In this document: in pieces, positions 38,900 through 49,955 of the stretch
Numbering within the stretch: position 1 is the stretch's first letter
How the letters are laid out: each line of letters opens with the position of its first letter
Assembly: GCA_039519185.1 (NCBI GenBank)
Contig: JAZGSX010000010.1
Coordinates: 992,001 to 1,056,000 of the forward strand
Origin: Astragalus membranaceus
Taxonomy: Eukaryota; Streptophyta; Magnoliopsida; Fabales; Fabaceae
Reading direction: 5' to 3'
Length of the DNA stretch: 64,000 bases
The notes under the pieces: model-generated
Told to the model about the DNA's origin: nothing
The model's input: the letters and a program-made list of their open reading frames with translations, nothing else
Database searches by the model: none
Made by a program: the position numbers and the translations under genes

Positions 38900-41800
38900 T
38901 GTAACATCCCTAATTTTTAAAGACTCGTACTATGATACCTAAGACCGAGTAATTATTTGTGGGAATAATTGGTCGCGTCTCGGGGATTAATATGTCGAGG
39001 AATTTGTCAAGAAATCCTATTCTCCATTAAAGTGTGGCTGATTCATAATTTAAATGAGGAATTGGGGCTGAAGGGCTGTCTTTTCACATCCCTAGTTATT
39101 AAAATACAATTATGAAGATTATAATTAATTACGAGCCGAAAGAATTGAGGGATTTCGGATCGGAACGGGATTAATCGAGAAAGCTTTATACCGAAGAGAA
39201 ATTTCGACACCTAACCTATGACTTAATGGGCCAGGGGTAGTTTGGTCATTTCTCAATCATTTAAACCCCCAGCCCATACACACCCTGACCACCCTCACAC
39301 TCTTACATTGTGATCCAGCTGATAAGAAAGAAAGAAAAAACTCAAAGGAAGAGAGAAAGAAGAAGGAAGGGGGGCGTGAGGAAGGAGGAGAAAGTGAGAA
39401 GGATCCTTCATCAAACCCAGCTGCATGTAAGTCTTCTAGCCTTCCCCCTACTCCATTTTCGATTGCTAATCCAATGGTACCACTTTCAAAGTCTGATTCT
39501 CACCCATTCTCTCTATCCCAATTTCTGTCTTGTGGTTGAAATGATAAAGATGGTTAAGTTTGTAGTTGCCATCCTCTTGCATGTTCAAGTGTAGCGGTCT
39601 AGAAGAAGATTTGCGCCTTGCATTTCGAATTGGAGAAAAATCTGGTGAAGTCAGTTGCTATAGTTCGACAGTTGCTGTGGGTGACTTTGTTGGTGCCTTT
39701 CAGTTCTCGTTCGTGCGCTTACCTTTCGGTCATTCCGTGTCTCGGTGGAAGCTCCTAGCGAAATCGTCAACGGGTGAGTTCTACTCACGGATAGGGATAT
39801 TTTTATGTGTCTTGAAAATATGTCGGTTTTGAGTCATAAGGAATTATCCTATTTTCGAAAGAGTTTGGAACCGAAAACCGTTTTTGAGAAATATCGCGTT
39901 TTTACGGTTTTTATGGAATTGTTGAACAATTTACGAAGTTGTGATTAAATCGTTGAAATGAAATGATTTGTATACTATCTGGAATATCTGGAATTTTCTG
40001 AGTTTCAGGAGTGATTGATATTAGGAATCGAATTCGGCGAAAATGGAAAGCGGAATTGAGAAATAGGTGAATTTTGGTAACAGACACAGGTCGCACGGAC
40101 CGTGCGCCCCTGGCCACGGACCGTGTAACAGCCCAGGTCCACCGCAGCAACAGGAACAGCAAGCCTTGGCGCCCATGGCTAAGGCGCCTAGGAACAGAAT
40201 TTTTGCTCAACTTGCAACCAAATTTTCTCTCTCATTTCTTAATGAAATTGGATGAAACCAGTGCTCATTTTGAAGGGAATTGAGTCTACTTTCCAACTAA
40301 GCAAGAATCATTAAAAACGGAGTTCGAATGAGGACACAAAACTTGCCAAGACCGAACCTCTACACAGATTGATTCCAGAAATTTGACCCAACTCTGGAGA
40401 CTCATAACTTGAGCTACACAGCTCCAAATTGAACGAAACTAGTGCCAAAACGACCGGCTTTAAGTCTATTTTCGAAAACAATCAGCCACATAATTTTTTG
40501 ATTAACCAAACAGTACCAGTTTTTAGAAAACCGAAACAGTATCAGAATGCACCAAAAACCCTAAGTGAATAGACTCATCATACTCAATCACCAACACCAC
40601 AATTTCATCGAATTGAATAAAACCCCACACCAATTATCACTATGAATGCTAACCATCACGTTTTTCACCAAAAACTAATACCATTTAGTCATAACATCAA
40701 ACACCTAGCATGCATCATTCATATTGTGTCCTACTCAACACCAATCAAGCAAGTCTTTGCACAAACACATTTTCAGCATGATAACAACATTAAAACACAC
40801 CAACCATTCATGGAAATCACCCTAGAACCTAAATCTAGACAACACTTATCACATACACTATTAAAGATGCAAAGGAGAGCCCCCTAACCTTAGAAATTTG
40901 AAGACACCAAGCCAAGCCCCTAGGAATCACCCCAAGTCTCCTCCTTCCTTAAACCTTCACGAAGTCCTCCTCTTCTCTCTCTTGGAGGCGCACTCCTCCT
41001 CTTTTCTTTTCCTCTCTCTAGCTCACTGTCTACTCTTTTCTTTCTTTCTTTTTGATTTTGGGTGGAATGGAAAACTAACCCTCAAACCCCTAAGGTTATT
41101 TCGAAACCTATGGCCAACTAATGGGTCATGGGCCTTCATTTGCACCTCCTCAATCACTCAAACACCTCCTATTTACTTAAAACACCATATCGTAATTCTA
41201 ATTTAATTACACCCATAATTTATTATTTCTAATATTAAAATAAACCCTTATAAATTAATATTTATCATTCCCACCCCATAGTCTCTTTTTAATTAATTAA
41301 AATAACTAATCAAATATTTTTGGGCTGTTACAGACCGCGCGCCTGCTTCGGGTTGGCCTAATTGGAAATAAAACGGGACGCACGGGTCGTGCGCCCCTTT
41401 CGATTGGATTCTGTGATTCTGGCAAATCACGCACGGGTCTTGCGCCCCTGGGCACGAACCGTGCGTGAGCTTCTGTCACCGATTCCCGATTTCTCATTTC
41501 GAAGCTCCGTTTGATCCCGAACCTTTTCTAATCTCTTTCTCAATCATTCAAAAAGGAATTGCCTTACTGAAAACCTTATTTTGAACTTGTTCAACTCATG
41601 GTTTTGAAAAAGAGCTTTGAAAGCCTATTTGATCGAAAAACCGAAACCCTAGTACGCGTGTGGGTACACCGACTTATGGACTGACTAAATATATATATAT
41701 ATATTTATATATGTCAATTGAATATGATTATAATGCCGGAGGTCTAATTTATGAATTCCTCTAAACGGATTATAGATCGATATGGATATTGTTTATCCAA

Positions 41801-42624
41801 TTATTATGTGATTGATCCTTTGGTGATCGAAAAGATATAAATTATCTAACTCTCAAGATTTGATATGTATTGTCATATGTATCGCGTTGGGTGACGACCC
41901 GACAAGTAGCATACTAGGAAGGGAAGTCATGAGCCCTCACCCTAGGCCCTGTATACGTCCTGGCGTGGTCAATTTGTGGGTTATCGGGATTAGCAAGCGT
42001 TGTGCAGCCGGTTTGTGCTAAGTTAGACACATGGTTACCGGGATTAGCAAATTGTTGTGCAGACGGATCATATTAAATTCAATTAACGATTTGCCGGGAT
42101 TAGCAATTGTTGTGCAGTCGGCATTTCGATTAATGAATAAGACATTGTTATGTCAGCTTTTGTTGTAACGGTTTAATGAATTGAACCGAGTGTCAGTGAG
42201 GGGGCACGGTAGGACTCACTGAGATAATGTTATCTCACCCAATCCATATTTGTTGTTTTTCAGAGAAGCGGGGAAAAAGGAAGACTATTGTGGACGAGTA
42301 GTTGGTATACTCTCGGAGGTGCTGAAGACTTAGTCATATTTATCCTTTGTTCTTTTATTGTTCTATTTGGTTGTATAAACTTGTAGTGGTTATGAGTTTT
42401 ACGAACTGCTTTATATTTCTGTTTGGTTTTTGGACTTGGATATTGTATTCCGTTCGGTATGGAAACGATGAACTTCTACTTTATGAAGTAATGTTATATC
42501 CGATTATGTGTTTATCTCGGAAAAAGTTTGTATGTCCAATTCTTAAACAGGAACTGTGTCCTCTGAACTTCCGCATCTGTGCATCTTCGGTTACTCTACA
42601 CGTTAGAAATACCGGGGTGTTACA
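38900..42624 (+). repeat. Tekay-2 3' LTR, interrupted by a solo LTR
   Basis: Partner of 34410-36954, split at 40123/41338 by a 1,209-bp solo LTR. The preceding purine tract (TTGGGGTGATTG) is weak. The acceptor-like site here is a better TTTTTCAG (about 42263), where the 5' LTR has TTTTTTAG. Confidence 0.92.
40124..41332 (-). mobile_element. Solo Tekay-type LTR (family f)
   Basis: TGTAACAGCCC to GGGCTGTTACA with exact target duplication GACCG (40119-40123, 41333-41337). GA/CT-rich leader polarity and the CTAAG^GTTAGGGG motif (donor at 40888) put it on the minus strand. It is shorter than the other LTRs (1,209 bp): the GGCGCC cluster (40167-40195) lies only about 45 bases from its 3' end, so the segment that elsewhere carries an acceptor and the last exon is missing. 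A solo LTR is the usual product of recombination between the two LTRs of one element. Confidence 0.93.
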
Positions 42625-42629
42625 GTATA

Positions 42630-42875
42630 CACTTCAGAAAAGAGAGACAAATTAGTGAGATGTGTGAAAAAGAGGGGACTTGAGAATGCTTGCCTCTATA
42701 TGATCATATGTTTTCCAATTCGATTTGTCTTGATACTACATTATGTTAGATGATGACTTTTGATGTGCTGAAGTATTTAATGGTATGTGTGAAAGGTGTG
42801 AAAGCTAAATAAAATTTTTGCCACAGCCTGAATTGAATGATTGCTTGAGGACAAGCAAAACTCCAAGTTTGGGGT
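42630..42875 (+). other. Athila-A sequence up to the polypurine tract
   Basis: Noncoding continuation of the Athila-A 3' spacer, ending with a hairpin (42841-42858) and the polypurine tract AAGTTTGGGG just before the LTR. Confidence 0.8.
42841..42858 (+). other. Athila pre-PPT hairpin
   Basis: TTGCTTG-AGGA-CAAGCAA is a perfect 7-bp stem with a four-base loop, 18-20 bases before the 3' LTR. The same hairpin occurs in Athila-C and, with a changed base pair, in Athila-B. Confidence 0.8.
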
Positions 42876-43216
42876 TGTGTTGACTCATCGTCATATGTAT
42901 ATCGTTTTTCAGTTTTAAAGCCAAAATTGCTAAGATTGGATTATGTTTCAGTCAATTGTCTTGGGAATTAGCATAGATTTAAATTAATGTCATTAGGATT
43001 GCATTGTAAGCTACTTCCCTCATCCCTAGTGCCTATTGTAAGAGAAGACCTTTAATTTGATGTTTCATCAACTAGCGAACCAGACAGCTTGCCTAGTGAC
43101 GGAACAGAGAAAAGAAGGACAAAATTTGAGCTACATCGCGTCGCGACCAGGAAGCTTCGCGTCAAGACCAGGAAGCTTCGAGTCGCGACCAGAGCAATTT
43201 CTGCACCATCGCGTAG
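42876..43216 (+). repeat. Athila-A 3' LTR, truncated
   Basis: Starts TGTGTTGACTC (the first base is either 42876 or 42878) after the polypurine tract. It holds three imperfect copies of CGCGTCGCGACCAGGAAGCTT (43136-43195), echoing the CGTCGCGATGG motifs at 31868-31975 of the same element. It is cut at 43216 by the left end of Athila-B. Confidence 0.75.
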
Positions 43217-44162
43217 TGTAACACAAGAACCAAAATGTATACGACACTTAAGCGCACAATAACTTACTCAAAAGCTCATTATAAAGTTAGAACATCTCAA
43301 CCAAAGAGGTTTAGCTCATAATATGCATTGCAAGGCAAAAATAGATGAAATAAAACATGGTGATATAATGGAAAATACAAGAGATATCAATAGAGTTGAG
43401 ATTACACTGATTGAAGTACTCTTGCATAAGTTTGCCCAGCAGTGCATATGCACTGATTTCTTGCACCTAACTAACTCGATGAAGAAGTGAAGGAAGAAGT
43501 CGTCAATTCCTTCCTTACCTTCTTGCAAACTAACTACTAACTTAAAACTATAAAAAGAGAGTAAAACAAAATACAAGAAAGGAAATGAGAGTGGATGATA
43601 ATGGATTGTAAATTGATTGTCTTCAAGTGAGAAGTGGAAGCCTTTATATAGCCTTGGAGGTTTCCTTCAAGTGAGGGTTTGCTTGGGGATTAAGTTAACC
43701 TAAGGAGGTTTTACCATGGTTACTTTTCAGAACTTTGACGAATGAAATTAAGTCCAACACTCAACCTGAACGAGAGGTCCAATCGTGGAAGGCCATGTGT
43801 CCTTTATCAATGACCATTCATGATTGTCCTCTATTGTAGGCGCCTCCTTTTGCATGTTGGCATGTGCCTCCATGTGACTTGTGGCTAAGCATGATGTCAT
43901 AGAGGTGTTTATGCATTGGTATGAATTGAGGTGCTTCGAATGTGGGGTAATCTGTCTTTAGTGCAGGATGGTGCAGATGCACCTAGTGCAGTTGCCCTGT
44001 TGTAGATGCATTTTAGTGTAGATGCACTATTGTTTTCCTGGTGCAAGTGCATCAACTGCAGGTGCACTGAACAAACACATCAAACATACCAATATATAAA
44101 CAAAATGCTTAAATCATTACACTTGATTTCAAGCAATTAGTTATTATAAAATAGATTTGTCA
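43217..44162 (-). repeat. Athila-B 3' LTR
   Basis: About 946 bp. It has a clear minus-strand TATA box (43643-43652) and TGCA-rich palindromic motifs (43970-44070) near its upstream end. The small frame 43316-43576 has no recognised features. Confidence 0.75.
43643..43652 (-). promoter_or_regulatory. Athila-B LTR TATA box
   Basis: GGCTATATAAAGGCTTCC on the minus strand is a near-consensus plant TATA box, about 515 bases into the LTR. Confidence 0.6.
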
Positions 44163-45600
44163 CACCCCCAAACTTAGACCATTACATGTCCTCAAGTAAT
44201 GACAAAAAGGAATTACTATTAAGATTTTTATAATCAAGAAGGACAGATCAACTCATATCTTTTCAAAGAATGATGTTGAATTTTATGAACTTCATTTTTT
44301 TAGAAATTTTTTCTTTTGTGCCTTTGATTTTCCAAACATCCAAAGTTATTAAAACTCATTTGTGTGAGTCTGTGCCCCTCTGAGAATCAATCAGTTCCAA
44401 AACTATGTAAAAAGTTTCTCTTAGCCTTTGGAAAATTTTAGATCACGTTTTGTCAAAGCAAAGGTGTTTCAAAATATAGACTTAGACTAACAACATCTTT
44501 AAGACTTGGGGGATTTAAGCACAACAAAGGACTTTGATTGAGTATTTCAAAACTGTTGAGTCAATGCACTATTCTTATTTTTGGTGGTTCTTTTCTTTGG
44601 TGCAGATGCACCTAGGGACAAGTGCACTAGGTATTTTTGGGGAGTGCAGAAGCACTGAACCTTTTGTAACGGTGCAGCTGCACTGGATACTACATTTCAA
44701 GACTTGTAGCATATATTGCCCTCCTCACTGACCTCCTTATGCATACTTTTTTCGTAGGTTTACTTTTTTTTATGGATGTTGATGCTTTTCTTTTCTTTCA
44801 AACCAAATGCACTATTAGAACAAGTTCAGTTAATGACTTAGGCAAATATGGCTAGTTATAACATTTTGAACTCTTTTGTAGTGATTTTGGTAACCTATTG
44901 TATTGACTACTCTATGTTTCTCATACTCAGCCTTAGTATTCATGGAAACTCCCCCAAACTTAATTCTTTATGCTCTTCTATATTTTTAGTAAAAATTTGA
45001 TTTTGACCTTGTCTTTCTAAAAATTCCTCTTGCATCAGATAGTTTTTTCAAATAGCAATGTTCTTTTCAAGACTCGGTTTTGATGTGTCAAAGTAATAAT
45101 AAAATTAGTCATTTGGGGCAAACAAGGCTTTTTTTTTTCTTCTTTCATCATTTAAAATTCAGTTCAAAGAATGCATTTGGCTAAGTTTGTGAAAAAGAAT
45201 CTAAGCTTATCATGCTTCAAAACTATCAAATCCTACTTTGAACATAGAAACAATTTGGATGCAACTCAAACTAAAGCTTATGCAAAGACTGTTTTTGTAA
45301 AACAGTTTTCTGAATTTTCAAAAGAAGTTTTGTTGATTGCATCAAAAAAAAATTTGAAATTAACTACTCACATATAGGCAAACAACACGTAACAAAAACA
45401 GACATACATAATTACTAAAACACACAAGCACATGCATAGAGTATTTAAAGTGCTTCTCCCCCCAACTTAAAATTGAGCAGTGTCCTCACTGCTCTAAGTT
45501 GAGTTCAAAAAGGAATTTTGTTCAAAATGGGGAGAGGGGTTAGTACTTGTGGGATAGCAAAACATATAAGTATTTAAATAAAATAACAACATTTAAAGTT
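44163..45600 (-). other. Athila-B 3' spacer with polypurine tract and hairpin
   Basis: On the minus strand TTACTTG-AGGA-CATGTAA (44182-44199) and CTAAGTTTGGGGGTG precede the LTR. The remaining 1.4 kb is AT-rich with no supportable gene. A second AGTTTGGGGG-like word occurs at about 44950, and CTTAAAATTGAGCAGTGTCCTC at about 45465 resembles a diverged copy of the pre-PPT block. Confidence 0.65.
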
Positions 45601-46567
45601 TTACTCTTTCTTGTCTCCACTCCTGAGCCTTGAACTTGCTCTGCTGGGCTCCTGCTTGACTTTCTGCTTCTTGGCTTTTGGCTCTTTTGTCTTTGGTGCA
45701 GCTGCCTTTGGTGCAGGTGCACCAGTTTCCTTTGGTGTTGCAGGAATTTGAGGTGCAAATGAACCTGATGCAGGTGATGGTGGCTTGTCAGTTTTGTCAT
45801 CTTTTGGCAGTGCAGATTCACTTGATGCATCTGCACCGTACTGCAGTGGTTCCTTTGTTGCTTTTTCGACAGGTTTCTCTCCATGTGTAACCTCAGCCTC
45901 CTTTGTCTGCACTTTCTCAGTGGGTTGGTCTTGTATAGTTGCCTCATCCTCCATTGTGTCAGCACCAGTGGTTTCTGTTGTTATGTCCTTCTCAGCATGT
46001 TGGTCTTTATCTTGATTCTTCTCAACACCTCCTAAACATGGGTCCTTTTGCACAGCCTGCACAACTATAGCACCATGGTAGAAAAATTTCTAGGTATTCC
46101 CCAGTTCTTCTCTCTTTTTTTAGCAGCAAGTTCTTCCAACATCAGCTTCACTGTCACTGCAAGGAATTGCTGGGGTGCATCTGCACCTAGTGCAGATGCA
46201 CCACTTGTCATCTATTCGGGATCTCTTTCCTGCTCCTCCCCAGAATGTGTTTTTGTCTCCTCTTCAAGGGTGGTTTCCTTAATACTCTGCAATTGCTCAA
46301 AAACAATGTTAGAAGGAACATGGATTGGTTCAGTAAGGGGTGTTGGATCTTACTCTTGAGTATGGGGTGCAGGGATGGGTCATGGTAATTTTTCTGGTGT
46401 GTTTTGTTCATCTGGTTGTTCCTTTTGGGTGGGTATTGGTGATGGTGGTTGGGTGGGTGTTGGTGATTTCTTCTATGGTGATGGGGGATTGAGGGGTGGA
46501 GTTGGTGTTATGAGTGGGCTGTGATCTGGACTTTGCTGTGCAGGTGCATCTGGTGCAGGTGAACCCG
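45601..46567 (-). pseudogene. Athila-B env-like C-terminal region, degraded
   Basis: A Lys/Glu/Pro-rich open stretch (45601-46062) ends in a basic tail (KAKKQKVKQEPSRASSRLR). Upstream the same frame continues to about 46567 as a Pro/Thr-rich sequence with at least five stops. Composition and position match the tail of an Athila third ORF; I see no catalytic motif. The frames on the other strand are shadows. The N-terminal domain is missing. Confidence 0.6.
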
Positions 46568-48404
46568 TCCCCACTAATCGGCTGGGTCCCTAACGGGGCC
46601 TAGGTTCATAAGGCTCATGACTGCCTCTCCCCTAGCACACTAAACTAAATAGGGTCGTCACCCCGACTAAAGATAAATATGAAGATATACCTGAACTGAA
46701 CTCAACAATAAACTTAAACATAACAATAACTTAACTTAACAATGAACTGAACTTAACATAAACTTATTACTAACGTGATCTAATTACTAACTTAGTCTAG
46801 TTATTAAGTGATCTCTCATGGATTACTAAGGTTTGCTAACTTAACTTATCAATCTTACTAAACCAGTCAATCCAGCACAATAAATCAATCACAAAGTCAT
46901 AACATGAAATCAATGGTCAATCACGTGAGCATTCACTTAACCTGAACGTAATCCAAACACAACCAATCATATGGTACTAACATAACTTAGATCCATTCAC
47001 AGTCAATTACCACTCAATTCAGGGCAATTCAATTATAGTCTCATTGGGGAAGGTGGAAGGAGGGATTAGAAAGCAATTGGAATCGTTCGGAATGATTGTA
47101 AGCACGTTTTAAAATAAGAAATCAGAGAGCCACGCACGACTCGTGCGCCCATACACACGATCCGTGCGTGTCTATCATTTATCGTACCATTCCATTCCGA
47201 TCCCGAATTATTTCCCGATCTACACTACCACTTCAGTCATAACCAAACATAAAGGATTACAGTGCTCCCATCCTGGGGGAACCTTGGGGGGTGGATTGGA
47301 AGGGACTTAGGACCAATCGGAATAGCTTAGGACGTATTTAAAAATTCGCATCAGCAAGGTACACACGATCCGTGCGCCTTGGCACACGACCCGTGCGCCT
47401 GTTCAAAAACAACATCAGTGGTTCCAGAATCTCACGCACGACCCGTGCCCAGAGGCGCACGGTCCGTGCGTGACTATCAGTATTTCAGAAAAACAGTTTT
47501 CGCGTTTTCTTTTCTATTCCGATCGTTCCCATGTCCATTCCGATTCACATTTAAACTCAATAACACATCAATACAGACATGGCAACCAGTACATTAAGTA
47601 CAATCAATAATTTTCATTCAACAATCACACACATGCAATTTTACAATTTCAATCCCAATGATCTCATGACTCGACGATTCACATGCGAGATTTTCGTAAA
47701 CATTATCGACTCGAATTTTATAAAAACGCGAGACCTGAACCAGGACACACATGCATACACAGATTCATGGTTTCCCTAGTGAGTTATAGAACTCACCTAT
47801 TTGCCGAGACTTCAAGGATTCGATCGTTCTCGAGAACCACGAACTCTCCTCGGACTCGATCACAACACCAACTCGCGAACTATCTCCGGAATCGCTCCAA
47901 AACTATCCCAATCAAACTCAGCTCCCACAACTTCGAATTGGCAAGCACCAACACTCCTAGTGACTCCAAGACTCAAGCTTAACTCTTCTATTATCTCTTG
48001 CTGGCCCTAAGATGTACTTCATAGCTCTCCATTTCAACATGCAAGGTTCAGATTTTGTGTTTGGCTTGATGTAGCTTAGATAGGCCTTCTATGGTGATTT
48101 ATGGAGGAGGAGGAGGATGATGTCGAAAATAGAATCAATGGGAAGGGGAAGATAAGCTGAACACTATGGTGGCAACGGATTGCAGATGCATTTGGATCTT
48201 GGGAAGACTCCCCCCTCTTCCTTTCCCTCTCCCTCGCGACCTCACCCCTTTCTTTTCTCTCCTCCCTGGTTCTCAATTTCTAAATTGAAGAATGAAGTGT
48301 GTTCCAGCTGAATGGGTTATTATATGGACTAGGTAAAAATACCACTATACCCCTCACTTACTAATCCTATTCCATTTGACTCCTTCAGTTCTAATTAACT
48401 CTAT
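46568..48404 (-). mobile_element. Tekay-like LTR fragment (family g), ends unclear
   Basis: Minus-strand LTR character is shown by CGCACGGRYCGTGCG-type clusters (47130-47175, 47355-47475) like those of Tekay-2, a GA-rich leader (48076-48276 read in reverse), donor-like CAAATAG^GTGAGT (47796) and acceptor-like AGTTCAG^GTATATC (46691). I cannot find TGTAAC/GTTACA ends or a target duplication, so it is truncated or strongly diverged. Left edge (TCCCCACTAATCGG) and right edge (near 48400) are placed where neighbouring homology stops. Confidence 0.55.
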
Positions 48405-49275
48405 GTGAAGCTCGGCCAAGGGGTTCAGAGAAGGCCAGTAGCCATGGTGATCCACGGGAGAAACCCTCGTGATGACTGGGGGTCAAACAAATCAATGAGG
48501 AGGAAGTGGAAGGAGATCCTTAGCATTGCGTCGACCTCAGTCACCAGGAAGTGGCCAACTAGACCGCCCCTGTCCTTCGACGACAAATAACTGCTCGATG
48601 GGTAGCCGAACAAACACGTCCCACTGATCGCCACTGCCATTATCGCCAACGTGGAGGTAAGAAGGATCCTGGTCGACCAGGGAAGTGCATTAGACATCAT
48701 CTTCGAAGACTTCCTGCAAGTGCTGAATATCTCCCCCGATGACCTAGCTCCATACCGAGGAGGGGACCAACCGGGTTTAATGGATCGAAGACTAAGCCAC
48801 TCGGCCACCTAGAGCTAATGGTAACCTACGGAAACCCCGACGGTAAACCGCCGTTGTTCAGAACTATGAAAACACCCTTCCTGGTCCTCCCATGCAAGTC
48901 GGTCTACCAGTGCATCATCGGGAGGCCCACGTTGGGCAAGCTGGAGGCGGTCACCTCAACGGTCCATCTAAAATTGAAGTTCTACACTTTGGAGAATAAG
49001 GTGGTGACCCTTCAGGCGGACCTGGGAGCAGCACGCAGGTGTTTCTACATGAGCTCTAAAGATGAAAAGGAGACCGCCAAGCTAAGAAGCTCGACCAAGG
49101 GGTTCAGAGAAGAAGCTGAGGTGAATCTGACAGACTGGGAAACCAGAAGTGACTCAAGCATGTGAAGAAGTTCAAACCGGATGGAGAATGTTCTCACCTC
49201 CTTGAGGAGGTTAAAAAGAAGCTCACCATCCACCCAAGGGAGAATGAGAACCTATTCCTCTATCCTGCATTTGGC
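48405..49275 (+). pseudogene. Tat-2 gag end, protease and RNase H remnants
   Basis: Several frames cover: the Gag tail (VAMVIHGRNP, SNKSMRRKWKE), a broken protease (RRILVDQGS-like at about 48660-48690, with stops) and its end (FLVLPCKSVYQCIIGRPTLG). A stretch follows (CSHLLEEVKKKLT, ENENLFLYPA) that aligns with the RNase H start of Tat-1 (about 14560-14660). The sequence jumps from protease to RNase H, so RT was deleted, and RNase H itself stops at about 49278. Many stops; not functional. Confidence 0.75.
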
Positions 49276-49603
49276 TGATAGTTCCAATACTTAGAACGTT
49301 TTCTTTAAGAAATTGGTTGTTTAAGTTTAACACATCAAAACAATTTACAATGCGCGTGCGAAGGAATTTAACCTTACTATTTACGTTTCAAGATATTGTT
49401 CCGTAAATCACAGTTTTTGCCCTAGCACCATAGAAAAAACCAAGTGTTTTTGCCCTATAAGGAACAGCCAGCGCCCATGAAAGTGCCTGGCTTGAGGTGG
49501 TCTGAAAGCCAAGTCCCGACCCAAACCACAGGGGACCAGGCAACCAGGCAGAACCAAAGCACGAGCCGACCTACTCGGTTCATGAAGCGGCTGTCAAGAG
49601 ACG
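49276..49603 (+). other. Tat-2 spacer before the 89-bp array
   Basis: Noncoding, about 330 bases, corresponding in position to the post-pol spacer of Tat-1. Nothing further recognised. Confidence 0.6.
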
Positions 49604-49955
49604 TCGCAACCTCTGATGGGTGAGTTAAATTCGGATCGATCCCGATAAACTCCTGTCAGAGTCCCTAGATGGGCCAAGCGGCATCGCAAATGTCGCAACC
49701 TCTAATGGGTGAGTTAAATTCGGATAGACTTTGATAAACTCCTGTTAGAGACCTAAGGTGCGAAGCGGCATATCGAAAAGGTCGCAACCTTTAGTGGGTG
49801 AGTTAAATTCGGATAGATTCCGATAAACTCCTGCTAGAGTCCCTAGATGGGCGAAGCAGCATCACAAATGTCCAAATCTCTAGTGGGTGAGTTAGACTCG
49901 GATAGATTCCGATAAACTCTTGCTATAGAGTCCCTAGATGGGCGAAGCGGCATCG
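49604..49955. repeat. 89-bp tandem repeat (left part of split array)
   Basis: Units beginning TCGCAACCTCTAGTGGGTGA start at 49604, 49693, 49782 and 49871, exactly 89 bp apart, differing at several positions. The array is cut by Athila-C and resumes at 62008. Confidence 0.93.

Larger units (their letters stand above)
34410..42624 (+). mobile_element. Tekay-2, internally deleted Tekay element
   Basis: LTRs at 34410-36954 (2,545 bp) and 38900-42624 (about 2,511 bp without a nested solo LTR), with exact target duplication GTATA (34405-34409, 42625-42629). The internal region is only about 1.9 kb: the primer site is followed within 20-30 bases by RNase H, so Gag, protease and RT are absent. The remaining pol has stops and frameshifts. 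Its LTRs are a different family from Tekay-F and Tekay-R1 (CGCACGG/CCGTGCG clusters). It must have moved with proteins supplied in trans, or lost them after insertion. Confidence 0.93.
20405..43216 (+). mobile_element. Athila-A, old Athila element (3' part), host of several insertions
   Basis: Fragments 20405-21333, 30764-34404 and 42630-43216 join exactly across younger insertions into the 3' half of one Athila element: end of RT, RNase H, integrase, env-like ORF, polypurine tract and the start of the 3' LTR. It has several nonsense codons and at least two frameshifts, and it hosts three separate elements, so it is the oldest recognisable layer. Its 5' half must lie left of the window beyond Tat-1. 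Its 3' LTR is cut at 43216 by Athila-B. Confidence 0.88.
43217..46567 (-). mobile_element. Athila-B, 3' end of a minus-strand Athila
   Basis: On the minus strand: a Pro-rich env-like tail, a noncoding spacer, the Athila hairpin, the polypurine tract CTAAGTTTGGGGG and an LTR starting TGTGACAAATC and ending CTTGTGTTACA at 43217. CGTAG (43212-43216) is the candidate target duplication, but no partner is found because the right side is lost near 46567, where LTR fragment g begins. TGCAGATGCACC-type motifs run through both the LTR and the coding part. Confidence 0.8.

Noticed and set aside
45601..46062. Lys/Glu/Ala-rich minus-strand frame considered as a host histone-like or LEA protein
   Set aside because: Its frame continues upstream with many stops into a Pro-rich Athila-type tail, and it sits just 5' of an Athila polypurine tract and LTR, so it is element-derived.
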